Shown here in pieces: positions 35,324 through 41,422 of a stretch of 41,473 bases of DNA. Each line of letters begins with the position of its first letter. The first letter of the stretch is position 1. The position numbers were made by a program, and so were the translations under genes. The stretch is from a virus: positions 1 through 41,473 of IMG/VR virus record IMGVR_UViG_3300042465_005091; one strand, given 5' to 3'. The notes beneath the pieces are model-generated. The model made no database searches and was not told the origin of the DNA. It was given only the letters and a program-made list of their open reading frames with translations.

Positions 35324-35580
35324 GTAGGAGTAGTTAAATATATAGATAAGTTAGTAGGAGGCTCTGCTGTTCTTATAAAGTCCTTAATAACTCCGCTATT
35401 GTTCCACTTATTCAATCCATATATCTTAGAGCAGTATAAAGTAGTCTTATCAAACACATGAAACTGTATTTCAAACAACAGCCTTTCTAATGGCTTGGTA
35501 TTTCCTTTGCTATATTCTTCAACAGCTTCTTTTGTTTGAGGATGATCTAAAATATATTTAGTGTTTTGATTAATCGTCAT
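35308..35580 (-). CDS. Hypothetical protein (90 aa)
   Basis: MTINQNTKYILDHPQTKEAV and GNTKPLERLLFEIQFHVFDK show a helical, soluble protein without metal or membrane motifs. It is monocistronic, with a TAAATTTG promoter at 35622-35629 and a terminator at its end. The palindrome at 35600-35616 covers its presumed transcription start, so a regulator could block it while the plus-strand operon is turned on. Confidence 0.6.
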   Translation of the reverse strand: MTINQNTKYILDHPQTKEAVEEYSKGNTKPLERLLFEIQFHVFDKTTLYCSKIYGLNKWNNSGVIKDFIRTAEPPTNLSIYLTTPTKSSL

Positions 35581-35599
35581 TATTTATGTAATTATATTA

Positions 35600-35616
35600 T
35601 TTAGACTCATTCTAAA
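35600..35616. promoter_or_regulatory. Palindromic operator TTTAGA-N5-TCTAAA, copy 1
   Basis: The plus strand reads TTTAGA CTCAT TCTAAA. It lies in the divergent gap between the 90-aa gene and the plus-strand operon, 62 bp before the TATATTGC box at 35662. The copies at 40016 and 40805 lie 52 bp before their -7 boxes, so the difference is one helical turn. Confidence 0.6.
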
Positions 35617-35621
35617 TTGTT

Positions 35622-35629
35622 CAAATTTA
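35622..35629 (-). promoter_or_regulatory. Promoter -7 box TAAATTTG for the 90-aa gene
   Basis: TAAATTTG on the minus strand. The expected transcription start falls near 35616, on the edge of the palindrome at 35600-35616, so the palindrome would act as a repressor site for this promoter. Confidence 0.45.
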
Positions 35630-35638
35630 CAATTTTAT

Positions 35639-35669
35639 TTTGGTATTACGAAATGTAGTCGTATATTGC
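35639..35669 (+). promoter_or_regulatory. Promoter of the plus-strand operon (TTTG-N19-TATATTGC)
   Basis: TTTG (35639-35642), a 19-bp spacer and TATATTGC (35662-35669) fit the Bacteroidota -33/-7 pattern with one mismatch. The start of transcription would fall close to the ATG at 35673, so the first message is probably leaderless. Confidence 0.55.
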
Positions 35670-35672
35670 GTC

Positions 35673-35876
35673 ATGTTACAATTTTATAAAACAAAAGATA
35701 TTTGGGGTTTAGATGTTTCAATTAATCCTATATATGTTGCCCAAATAGAATCAGATAGTGTTAATAATGAGCATAGCTATGTTATTATGAATTCAGGAAG
35801 AAGGTATTTAATAGGAGAAAACTGTATTACTCTAACAAACACATTAGAAAAGCTCGCCAACTACAATGGTGTATAA
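35673..35876 (+). CDS. Small unknown protein, first gene of the plus-strand operon (67 aa)
   Basis: The ATG at 35673 gives MLQFYKTKDIWGLDVSINPI and a product that ends KLANYNGV. A longer frame from a TTG at 35640 exists, but that codon lies inside the -33 box, so the ATG is preferred. No domain is recognised. It opens the lysis/accessory operon. Confidence 0.55.
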   Translation: MLQFYKTKDIWGLDVSINPIYVAQIESDSVNNEHSYVIMNSGRRYLIGENCITLTNTLEKLANYNGV

Positions 35877-35893
35877 ATAAATCTACATAAACT

Positions 35894-36079
35894 ATGGAAG
35901 ACAACCTAAAACAAACTATTCAAGTAGCTATCGACTTATTAATAGACGAAGTTAAGAGAATAAAAGAAGAAAAACAGCTAAATCCTAAGAATGAAAGTAT
36001 TCAAATAGGGCATACAAGTGAAATGTTAGCTCATATATTATCTATTCAGCATTTAAGAGAAGTATTAAACAAAATATAA
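35894..36079 (+). CDS. Small helical protein (61 aa)
   Basis: MEDNLKQTIQVAIDLLIDEV followed by KRIKEEKQLNPKNESIQIG is a soluble, helical, charged protein. It stands 12 nt ahead of the endolysin gene and is in the same operon. Function unknown. Confidence 0.6.
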   Translation: MEDNLKQTIQVAIDLLIDEVKRIKEEKQLNPKNESIQIGHTSEMLAHILSIQHLREVLNKI

Positions 36080-36090
36080 TTAAATAAAAC

Positions 36091-36483
36091 ATGGCAACAA
36101 GACTACAATTAACAAAAAACTTTACAATTGAGGAATTTGATTGTAATGATAATACAAAAGTACCTCAAGAGTACATTTCTAACGTGACTAAGCTAGCTAA
36201 AAACCTACAAGTACTACGTGACCACTTAAATGAGTCAGTAAGTATTACAGGAAGTGGTTACAGAACGAAAGAGCATAATGATAATGTAGGAGGTGCAAAG
36301 GAAAGTCAGCATTTAACAGCAAATGCAGCAGACATTAACTCTAAAAACAAAACACCTAAACAATTGGCTGCTATTATTGAAAAGCTAATTAAACAAGGTA
36401 AGATGGAAGAGGGTGGTATAGGTATTTACAAAGGATTCGTTCATTACGACAGAAGATTAACTAAAGCTCGTTGGTCTTTATAA
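36091..36483 (+). CDS. M15-family peptidase endolysin (130 aa)
   Basis: The protein carries the peptidase M15 zinc site: SQHLTANAADI (His74 and Asp81) and FVHYDRR (His118). It starts with a typical FTIEEFDCND segment and has GSGYRTKEHN. Members cut the peptide stem of peptidoglycan (D-Ala or L-Ala-D-Glu carboxypeptidase type). No signal peptide is present, so it probably needs a holin. Candidate partners follow directly: the 73-aa and 45-aa membrane proteins. Confidence 0.85.
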   Translation: MATRLQLTKNFTIEEFDCNDNTKVPQEYISNVTKLAKNLQVLRDHLNESVSITGSGYRTKEHNDNVGGAKESQHLTANAADINSKNKTPKQLAAIIEKLIKQGKMEEGGIGIYKGFVHYDRRLTKARWSL

Positions 36484-36492
36484 TATATAAAT

Positions 36493-36714
36493 ATGAAAAC
36501 AATAGATAAAGTGCTTATAAAGCTCAACGTATTACAAGAAAGAGATAATCCAAGCAGATTATTTTCAATGTATGAACCTAAAGAACATAGATTAAATCCT
36601 TACAACCCATTAAGCTATATTTTTTGGGTTATAGGGGAGTTAGTTTACTTCTTTTACAATATATACTTAGTTATAAAAAGTAATAAAATAAAAAACCCTT
36701 TTAAATGGGACTAA
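36493..36714 (+). CDS. Small membrane protein, holin candidate (73 aa)
   Basis: One clear transmembrane segment, YIFWVIGELVYFFYNIYLVI, occupies residues ~43-62; before it is a polar N-terminus, behind it a basic tail (KSNKIKNPFKWD). It lies 10 nt after the M15 endolysin gene and overlaps the 45-aa membrane gene by 10 nt. A role as holin or lysis accessory is inferred from context. Confidence 0.6.
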   Translation: MKTIDKVLIKLNVLQERDNPSRLFSMYEPKEHRLNPYNPLSYIFWVIGELVYFFYNIYLVIKSNKIKNPFKWD

Positions 36715-36842
36715 TAATATCAATACTAATCCTAATCTTCTACATAGAGCTATATTACAAGCCAAGATTAGATTATACCAAAGAAAAGAAGCTATTATTA
36801 TGGTTTGGTAATACAAAAAGAAGGTACATAACAATTTATTAA
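36705..36842 (+). CDS. Tiny membrane protein (45 aa)
   Basis: MGLIISILILIFYIELYYKP is an N-terminal transmembrane segment, followed by a basic C-terminal part (TKEKKLLLWFGNTKRRYIT). The frame overlaps the end of the 73-aa gene, as lysis genes often do. It could be a small holin, antiholin or spanin-like protein. Confidence 0.55.
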   Translation: MGLIISILILIFYIELYYKPRLDYTKEKKLLLWFGNTKRRYITIY

Positions 36843-36858
36843 ACACAATAATAACAAA

Positions 36859-37149
36859 ATGAAATACAAAGAAGAAGTAATAAAGTGGGCAGCAGATAAG
36901 AATCTTTTAACGCCAGAGAACGCATTTAAACAGTATATAAAGACTGTATCTGAAGTAGGTGAACTTGGAGATGCTCTAATTAAGCAAGATGCCTTAGGGA
37001 TTATAGATGGTTTAGGTGATGTATTAGTAACATTAATCATTTTATCTGAACAGCTATCCCTTGACTTAGAAGATTGTTTAGAATCTGCTTATAATGAGAT
37101 AAAGAATCGAAAAGGAAAAACTTTGAACGGTACATTTATAAAAAACTAG
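36859..37149 (+). CDS. MazG-like nucleotide pyrophosphohydrolase (96 aa)
   Basis: The all-alpha MazG pattern is clear: KTVSEVGELGDALI (Glu32, Glu35) and IIDGLGDVLVTLII (Asp50, Asp54) with a closing helix ESAYNEIKNRKGKT. These four acidic residues bind Mg2+ to hydrolyse NTPs to NMP and pyrophosphate. Phage MazG enzymes are thought to lower alarmone or unusual nucleotide levels during infection. It is the fifth gene of the plus-strand operon. Confidence 0.8.
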   Translation: MKYKEEVIKWAADKNLLTPENAFKQYIKTVSEVGELGDALIKQDALGIIDGLGDVLVTLIILSEQLSLDLEDCLESAYNEIKNRKGKTLNGTFIKN

Positions 37150-37152
37150 TTT

Positions 37153-37407
37153 ATGATAGCAAAATTAGAGTTTCAATTAGATGATTTTGACGATAGACAA
37201 GCTCACCTAAGATGTGTAAAAGCATTAGATATGGCAATAGTATTATCTAATCTTCCTGATATAAAGAGAGAGTTTCTTAGGGAGTTTACGGATAATTTAC
37301 CTAATAAAGCCACACAAGAAGTAGAGCTTACTGTGGAGTTATTATTCAATAGGATATACAGAAGTATAGAAGATAGGGGTATAGATATAGACGAGTTGAT
37401 CTCTTAA
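37153..37407 (+). CDS. Small phage protein of the DDRQAHLRCVKALD type (84 aa)
   Basis: The start (IAKLEFQLDDFDDRQAHLR) and helical rest (ALDMAIVLSNLPDIKREF) match a small protein common in phage genomes, with an aspartate-rich N-terminus followed by helices. The function is unknown. It lies 4 nt after the MazG-like gene. Confidence 0.55.
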   Translation: MIAKLEFQLDDFDDRQAHLRCVKALDMAIVLSNLPDIKREFLREFTDNLPNKATQEVELTVELLFNRIYRSIEDRGIDIDELIS

Positions 37408-37412
37408 AACAA

Positions 37413-37562
37413 ATGAAGAAAGTCATCCTAGATAGAATAAGTTATTTAAAAAGTCAATTAAGGGAAGAGTCTAAACAAAAGCTCATCACTAAAAATGTGA
37501 ACGAAGAAAAAATAATTTCACTTTTATCTAGGATAGACGAATTAAAAAGACTATTATTGTAG
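37413..37562 (+). CDS. Tiny helical protein (49 aa)
   Basis: The frame from the ATG at 37413 encodes MKKVILDRISYLKSQLREES and then KQKLITKNVNEEKIISLLSR. It is one charged amphipathic helix, likely a coiled coil, with no other feature. It fits the tight operon spacing. Confidence 0.55.
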   Translation: MKKVILDRISYLKSQLREESKQKLITKNVNEEKIISLLSRIDELKRLLL

Positions 37563-37580
37563 AATAAAATAAAAACTAAT

Positions 37581-38045
37581 ATGAAAAACACAGTTATTAA
37601 GAGTGAAAACCCTGAGATGGGAAAAAACATTGTAAAATATTTTAAAGACATGGGTATTAATACAAGAGGTTATGAAGGTTATTTTTCTGAAGAAGAAAAA
37701 AATCATACCATTTATTACGGTGTTATTAATAATATTTTTGCTAATTATACTATTGAGGAGGTTGATATAGATGAGGCGAAAATTATAACATTACCTGTAA
37801 TATTTAAACGTGGTGATAAGGTGCGTGTATGGGATGTTAATGAAGAATTTTATAGAACTGCTGATTTTGTAGTTTGTATTGAAGGAGCATTGTCCCCTTA
37901 TTGTGTTACAGATGATATAAATGAAAATAATTTTTATATAAGTTCATGGTTTAATTGTAAACTTGCTCCTCAAAAAGTAAAACTCACCTTACAAGAGATA
38001 GCAGATAAATTTAATGTTGATGTTGATTTAATTGAAATAATATGA
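37581..38045 (+). CDS. Hypothetical protein with C-terminal LTLQEIADKF motif (154 aa)
   Basis: The C-terminus KLTLQEIADKFNVDVDLIEI is a motif that ends many small Bacteroidota phage proteins. The middle, ITLPVIFKRGDKVRVWDVNE, resembles an SH3-like fold. The N-terminus holds MGKNIVKYFKDMGINTRGYE. A role is unknown. It overlaps the next gene by 4 nt. Confidence 0.6.
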   Translation: MKNTVIKSENPEMGKNIVKYFKDMGINTRGYEGYFSEEEKNHTIYYGVINNIFANYTIEEVDIDEAKIITLPVIFKRGDKVRVWDVNEEFYRTADFVVCIEGALSPYCVTDDINENNFYISSWFNCKLAPQKVKLTLQEIADKFNVDVDLIEII

Positions 38046-38239
38046 AGAAGTTAACAGCAGTAGAATGGTTAGTTAATCAGTTAACTCCATCAATAGCATT
38101 ACAACAAAAGTATATTGATGAATTAAAAGAACAAGCCAAAGAATTAGAAAAGGAGCAGATTGTTGATGCTTTGCATTATTTTGGTATAGAAAACGCAAAA
38201 GATTATTACGACAAAACCTTTAATCAAGTAGAATCATGA
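38042..38239 (+). CDS. Small protein of the TAVEWLVNQL type (65 aa)
   Basis: MKKLTAVEWLVNQLTPSIAL with IDELKEQAKELEKEQIVDAL and a final AKDYYDKTF match a small, helical phage protein seen in many Bacteroidota phages. Function unknown. It overlaps both neighbours by 4 nt, which points to translational coupling. Confidence 0.65.
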   Translation: MKKLTAVEWLVNQLTPSIALQQKYIDELKEQAKELEKEQIVDALHYFGIENAKDYYDKTFNQVES

Positions 38240-38445
38240 AAGAATTAACATACAAGACAATAGCCGCTTTTGTTGGATTGTCAATACTTTATTTATCTAT
38301 GGCATTTTATAAGCTGATGTTTAATCCCGCTTTATGGCATGAAGAAAACAGGCTTATAGTAATCATTTCTGGGCTTGCTACTATTACTCTAATAGCTGCT
38401 TTCCCATATTCATCATTTTTCCCATCAAAAAATAAAAACATTTAA
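38236..38445 (+). CDS. Two-helix membrane protein (69 aa)
   Basis: Two hydrophobic segments are visible: IAAFVGLSILYLSMAFYKLM (~residues 9-28) and LIVIISGLATITLIAAFPYS (~40-59), and a short basic C-terminus. The topology is a hairpin with both ends in the cytoplasm. It could be a holin or a host-membrane protein; the sequence alone does not decide. Confidence 0.6.
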   Translation: MKELTYKTIAAFVGLSILYLSMAFYKLMFNPALWHEENRLIVIISGLATITLIAAFPYSSFFPSKNKNI

Positions 38446-38459
38446 TCAAATAAAATACT

Positions 38460-38804
38460 ATGAAAGAATTTACAAAAGAATCAACAATAAGCTATACAGC
38501 TGGAGCTCCTATAAGCTTTTTATCAGCATCTTTAGGCTATACCAATCATGAGCCAAAACCTCCTCATAGAGGATTGCCTGTTACAATTCCAAACATAAAT
38601 GATGATAAATCAAAACTAAGCACAACAATTAAATACGATATATCTCTAAAGCAATTAGACTTAGGCTGCATCCTTACAATAGGTGATAAACAAATTGCAT
38701 TCAGCTCACCTGAAGAGGCTACCATAGAAATAAACAACCTAATCAACAATAGAGAAGTAACAATCAATAAATACAATATACTATTTAGCAATAACAATAA
38801 GTAA
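38460..38804 (+). CDS. Hypothetical protein (114 aa)
   Basis: MKEFTKESTISYTAGAPISF and PPHRGLPVTIPNINDDKSKL precede a compact beta-rich part. No signal or family is recognised. It is the second last gene of the plus-strand operon, before the 39-aa membrane peptide. Confidence 0.55.
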   Translation: MKEFTKESTISYTAGAPISFLSASLGYTNHEPKPPHRGLPVTIPNINDDKSKLSTTIKYDISLKQLDLGCILTIGDKQIAFSSPEEATIEINNLINNREVTINKYNILFSNNNK

Positions 38805-38839
38805 TACTATTTGTATAGCTCACCTTACAATATAACAAC

Positions 38840-38959
38840 ATGGATATACTTAAAAGCCTAATAGAAATAATACTAATATCTACAGGAAGTGGAATAACAA
38901 TATTTGTAATCCTATCCATTATAGCAAACATCTACAAAGAATATACAGAAGATAAGTAA
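38840..38959 (+). CDS. Tiny single-span membrane peptide (39 aa)
   Basis: The frame from the ATG at 38840 encodes MDILKSLIEIILISTGSGIT and then IFVILSIIANIYKEYTEDK. It has one transmembrane segment of ~25 residues. It is the last gene before the terminator at 38981-39020. Function unknown. Confidence 0.5.
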   Translation: MDILKSLIEIILISTGSGITIFVILSIIANIYKEYTEDK

Positions 38960-38980
38960 TAACAATCCAAATCCAAGATA

Positions 38981-39020
38981 AACCTATCTTAGTAGACAAG
39001 CTCTATTAGAATAGGTTTTT
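38981..39020 (+). terminator. Strong terminator of the plus-strand operon
   Basis: AACCTAT pairs with ATAGGTT, then after a 2-nt internal loop TAGTAG pairs with CTATTA (one or more G-U), and the stem is followed by TTTTTT. It closes the operon 35673-38959. Confidence 0.8.
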
Positions 39021-39199
39021 TGGTTTATAAGCCTACGTATATACACGATAAACAAACAAGCCTATATAAAGCGTTCTAAGCCACCCTGCTATTTAAAACA
39101 ATATACCACAAGCCGCACCCCCTCAAAGCTCAGTAGAGATGCTTAGAATTAATAAGAGTATTATGATTACGTCTATCAGGGGTTATCCCTACCATAAGA

Positions 39200-39233
39200 C
39201 AGATCCCCTCCCCCAAACAAAGCCAGATCCCCT
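39200..39233 (+). repeat. C-rich direct repeat CAGATCCCCT (two copies, 24 bp apart)
   Basis: CAGATCCCCT begins at 39200 and at 39224 inside a stretch that is strongly C-rich on the plus strand, unlike the AT-rich rest of the window. Confidence 0.6.
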
Positions 39234-39448
39234 AACCCCGTACCCCTCAATCTTGCATCTCATTTGCTCCTTTGTTGTGCTATCTCTTTGCGCTTAAGAG
39301 CATAAAGAAACGGTTTGCTGCATCTTGCTTGCTTGCTTATCTTATTACATATATATAAGGTAGAGTTTGTCTGCTCGCTTCATGTGAGCAAAGGAAGTGC
39401 TATCTATATAAGGCTTGATGTTGTGTTATATTATAGCCTCTTATATAC

Positions 39449-39491
39449 TTTGTCTTCATCGTGTGCAAAGTTGTATTCACATACCTTTAAA
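39449..39491 (+). repeat. 43-bp imperfect direct repeat, copy 1
   Basis: TTTGTCTTCATCGTGTGCAA then AGTTGTATTCACATACCTTTAAA. It matches copy 2 (39671-39713) at 35 of 43 positions and the shared core is CGTGTGCAAAG. The offset is 222 bp, a multiple of three, so it stays in frame in the 39415-39732 reading frame. Confidence 0.7.
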
Positions 39492-39560
39492 CCGTGTTTT
39501 TGCTTTTTGTTGGTCCTATATTTTGGATCATTTTAGCCTTGTTTTGTTAGTTTTATATGT

Positions 39561-39581
39561 AACACCAGGTAAACACCAGGT
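39561..39581 (+). repeat. Tandem repeat AACACCAGGT (two copies, period 11)
   Basis: AACACCAGGT occurs at 39561-39570 and 39572-39581. It sits between the two copies of the 43-bp repeat and looks iteron-like, but two copies only. Confidence 0.55.
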
Positions 39582-39670
39582 AAAACCTATCTTTTATACT
39601 GTCCTAAATTTAGTACACATGGCTTGTTGGTCATTTAAACGCCTATTTTGTTTAGCCATTACTAAAATAG

Positions 39671-39713
39671 TTTGTCTCCACCGTGTGCAAAGGTGTATTG
39701 ACGTGTGTTTAAA
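39671..39713 (+). repeat. 43-bp imperfect direct repeat, copy 2
   Basis: TTTGTCTCCACCGTGTGCAA then AGGTGTATTGACGTGTGTTTAAA. It is the partner of 39449-39491, with 35 of 43 identical positions. Confidence 0.7.
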
Positions 39714-40015
39714 GAGGGTTTTAGGGTTTTAGAATGTTTGTTTATGCAAATGTATTGTAAGAATAATCTCAGTTTAAAAGTCGTTCAAACCTTGTAGACC
39801 TTATTACCATGTGTTATGGCTTGTTATGTCTTATTAAATTGAATGTTAACGCTATAAACCTTTAACCTTGTAAACCCTTTTACCTTGTTAATCTCTTTAT
39901 ACTCTTACTTAATACTTTGTTCTTTCTCTTTGTTGTTATATGTTGTTATTAGTATATAGGTATCATTATTAGATGAGCTTATGTATATATACTATACTTA
40001 ATAGCTTAATCCTTA

Positions 40016-40032
40016 TTTAGAATCTATCTAAA
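40016..40032. promoter_or_regulatory. Palindromic operator TTTAGA-N5-TCTAAA, copy 2
   Basis: The plus strand reads TTTAGA ATCTA TCTAAA. TTTG (40045-40048), a 19-bp spacer and TACCATTG (40068-40075) follow, a good Bacteroidota promoter. The centre of the palindrome would be near -57, an activator position. Confidence 0.65.
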
Positions 40033-40044
40033 TTGCATTTTTAT

Positions 40045-40075
40045 TTTGCAGTTTAAAATATTGTTAGTACCATTG
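40045..40075 (+). promoter_or_regulatory. Promoter of the 111-aa gene (TTTG-N19-TACCATTG)
   Basis: The -33 TTTG and the -7 TACCATTG (TAnnATTG, one base off) have a 19-bp spacer. The ATG at 40125 follows ~50 nt later with a repeated leader. Confidence 0.55.
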
Positions 40076-40096
40076 TTTCAACAAAAAGAAACTAAC

Positions 40097-40127
40097 TTAT
40101 TAACTAACATTAAAAAATAAAATTATG
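40097..40127 (+). repeat. Leader repeat, copy 1 (in front of the 111-aa gene)
   Basis: TTATTAACTAACATT followed by an A-rich spacer to AAAATTATG. The next leader (40462-40492) is identical at 29 of 31 positions and has the same 28-nt distance to the ATG. Confidence 0.65.
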
Positions 40128-40460
40128 GCAACTTACAAAATTGAATCACCAACAACAAAACAACTTTTTGAAGCTATTTTAAATAAGGAATACTTAAGCT
40201 TAGAACAAATTAAACCAAAAGCAAAACAATTGAATATTTTATTAAAAGATCATTTTTGCACCAATGATGTTTTTATAACTTTTGCAAATGTAACTAATAC
40301 GGGAGGGTATCCAATATTTTTTGGCGCAAATGAGTCTATTTATGAAATTGCTTTAGATTTTAACGATGATTTTTATAGTTTATCAGAGGAAGAGCAAAGC
40401 AATGAAATTGAATTGCTAGGATGTTACACTAGATATTTTACCGAATTTTTTAATATATAA
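40125..40460 (+). CDS. Hypothetical protein (111 aa)
   Basis: MATYKIESPTTKQLFEAILN and LEQIKPKAKQLNILLKDHFC precede a middle with NVTNTGGYPIFFGANESIYE and an acidic C-terminal helix. There is no signal peptide or membrane segment. The gene is preceded by a 31-nt leader repeated almost exactly in front of the next gene, so the two are likely translated alike. Confidence 0.6.
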   Translation: MATYKIESPTTKQLFEAILNKEYLSLEQIKPKAKQLNILLKDHFCTNDVFITFANVTNTGGYPIFFGANESIYEIALDFNDDFYSLSEEEQSNEIELLGCYTRYFTEFFNI

Positions 40461-40461
40461 T

Positions 40462-40492
40462 TTATTAACTAACATTCAAAACTAAAATTATG
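40462..40492 (+). repeat. Leader repeat, copy 2 (in front of the 104-aa gene)
   Basis: TTATTAACTAACATT and AAAATTATG as in copy 1. It may be a conserved translation leader in place of a Shine-Dalgarno sequence. Confidence 0.65.
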
Positions 40493-40804
40493 AAAATCTT
40501 AAACAGTCAACTAAACTTAAATTATCAATACACTATTTTAAAAGAAAATATATCTATCTCTTTATATAAAGAAAACGGTATATATCAATTACAAGGCTTT
40601 AATTTAGATGAGCATTTCAAATATTCATTTGATAAATTTAACGATGCAAAAAAAGCCTATAAATTATTAATTAAAGGTACAAAGTTTATGAAATTAGAGA
40701 ATAATAAATGGGTTGAAACTGCTTTTAAACCTTATAAGCAACAAATAAAACTTTATACCCTTATAAATGATAAAATGAAATTATCAGCTATAGGCTTATA
40801 TTAA
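40490..40804 (+). CDS. Hypothetical protein (104 aa)
   Basis: MKILNSQLNLNYQYTILKEN with KENGIYQLQGFNLDEHFKYS and a lysine-rich C-terminal helix. No family, signal or membrane span is recognised. It is the second gene after the TACCATTG promoter and ends just before operator copy 3. Confidence 0.6.
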   Translation: MKILNSQLNLNYQYTILKENISISLYKENGIYQLQGFNLDEHFKYSFDKFNDAKKAYKLLIKGTKFMKLENNKWVETAFKPYKQQIKLYTLINDKMKLSAIGLY

Positions 40805-40821
40805 TTTAGACTAATTCTAAA
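40805..40821. promoter_or_regulatory. Palindromic operator TTTAGA-N5-TCTAAA, copy 3
   Basis: The plus strand reads TTTAGA CTAAT TCTAAA. TACCATTG follows at 40857-40864, 52 bp from the palindrome start, the same distance as at copy 2. Confidence 0.65.
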
Positions 40822-40856
40822 CTACAAATAAATTTTTTTATTAAATATATTACTCT

Positions 40857-40864
40857 TACCATTG
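40857..40864 (+). promoter_or_regulatory. Promoter -7 box TACCATTG of the 98-aa gene
   Basis: TACCATTG, equal to the box at 40068-40075. Its -33 region is a run of T (40834-40839), so the operator may make up for a weak -33 box. Confidence 0.5.
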
Positions 40865-40900
40865 CTTAATAATTAACAACAATACTAAAATATAGAAATT

Positions 40901-41197
40901 ATGAAAAATCAAGTTAAAACAATTGACATACAAGCGAAAGAATGGTTTCACAAATCAGCGGGAAATAGTTATTTTGCTGGCGTTATTACTGTAAATTATG
41001 GTATGAGTGATCAACCTATTTATGAAATGCCATTTCAATACGGTTACGATGAACAATATATATACGAGGCATTAACAATATTAAAAGATAATAATGTTAT
41101 TAATACCACTAGCAAAATGGAGTTAAGGGATAAAGGTATTGTTATTAATGCGAGCATACAAAAAGACTGCAAAAAATCAGATTTAAAAAATATTTAA
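40901..41197 (+). CDS. Hypothetical protein (98 aa)
   Basis: MKNQVKTIDIQAKEWFHKSA with GNSYFAGVITVNYGMSDQPI and a middle YGYDEQYIYEALTILKDNNV suggest a small alpha-beta protein, with a basic C-terminus. The Trp-x-His and SYFAG pattern is similar to small phage or plasmid proteins of unknown role. Preceded by operator copy 3. Confidence 0.6.
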   Translation: MKNQVKTIDIQAKEWFHKSAGNSYFAGVITVNYGMSDQPIYEMPFQYGYDEQYIYEALTILKDNNVINTTSKMELRDKGIVINASIQKDCKKSDLKNI

Positions 41198-41223
41198 CTA
41201 TAAACAATTTAAAAAATAATATT

Positions 41224-41415
41224 ATGAAAACTAAAACTTTTTTAATAATTCAAACAAACAAAATAACTGGCGAAAAATTACTTTTTGGTGAAATAAAATG
41301 TAAAGAAGGTGATGCAATGAGCATGAAACATATATTCCCAAATGGCCCGCACACATATGAAATATTTGATAAAGATTATTGCAAAAGAAATGACATAAAC
41401 CCTTTTAATAATTAA
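41224..41415 (+). CDS. Hypothetical protein (63 aa)
   Basis: MKTKTFLIIQTNKITGEKLL with an acidic, Lys/Asp-rich C-terminus (YEIFDKDYCKRNDINPFNN). It follows the 98-aa gene with a short A-rich gap and is probably in the same operon. Function unknown. Confidence 0.5.
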   Translation: MKTKTFLIIQTNKITGEKLLFGEIKCKEGDAMSMKHIFPNGPHTYEIFDKDYCKRNDINPFNN

Positions 41416-41422
41416 TAACAAT

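Larger units (their letters stand above)
39021..40015. other. Repeat-rich, apparently noncoding region (candidate origin or regulatory locus)
   Basis: No convincing gene is found over ~1 kb. Contents: a hairpin with GTCT...AGAC and AGGG...CCCT at 39171-39200; two CAGATCCCCT copies (39200 and 39224) in a C-rich stretch; a CTTG tandem near 39327-39340; a 43-bp imperfect direct repeat (39449-39491 and 39671-39713); a tandem AACACCAGGT (39561 and 39572); and three ACCTTGT copies (~39789-39888). Such clusters are typical of origins, but no initiator site can be proved. Confidence 0.4.

Noticed and set aside
36798-37040. Minus-strand frame of 80 codons
   Set aside because: It is antisense to the MazG-like gene, whose metal-binding residues are intact.
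39327-39345. CTTG tandem as a microsatellite-type origin
   Set aside because: Only about three repeat units; too short to claim function by itself.
39315-39536. Plus-strand frame of 73 codons in the repeat-rich region
   Set aside because: The product is Cys/Leu/Tyr-rich without domain or promoter; it overlaps the 39415 frame in a different register. Treated as noncoding.
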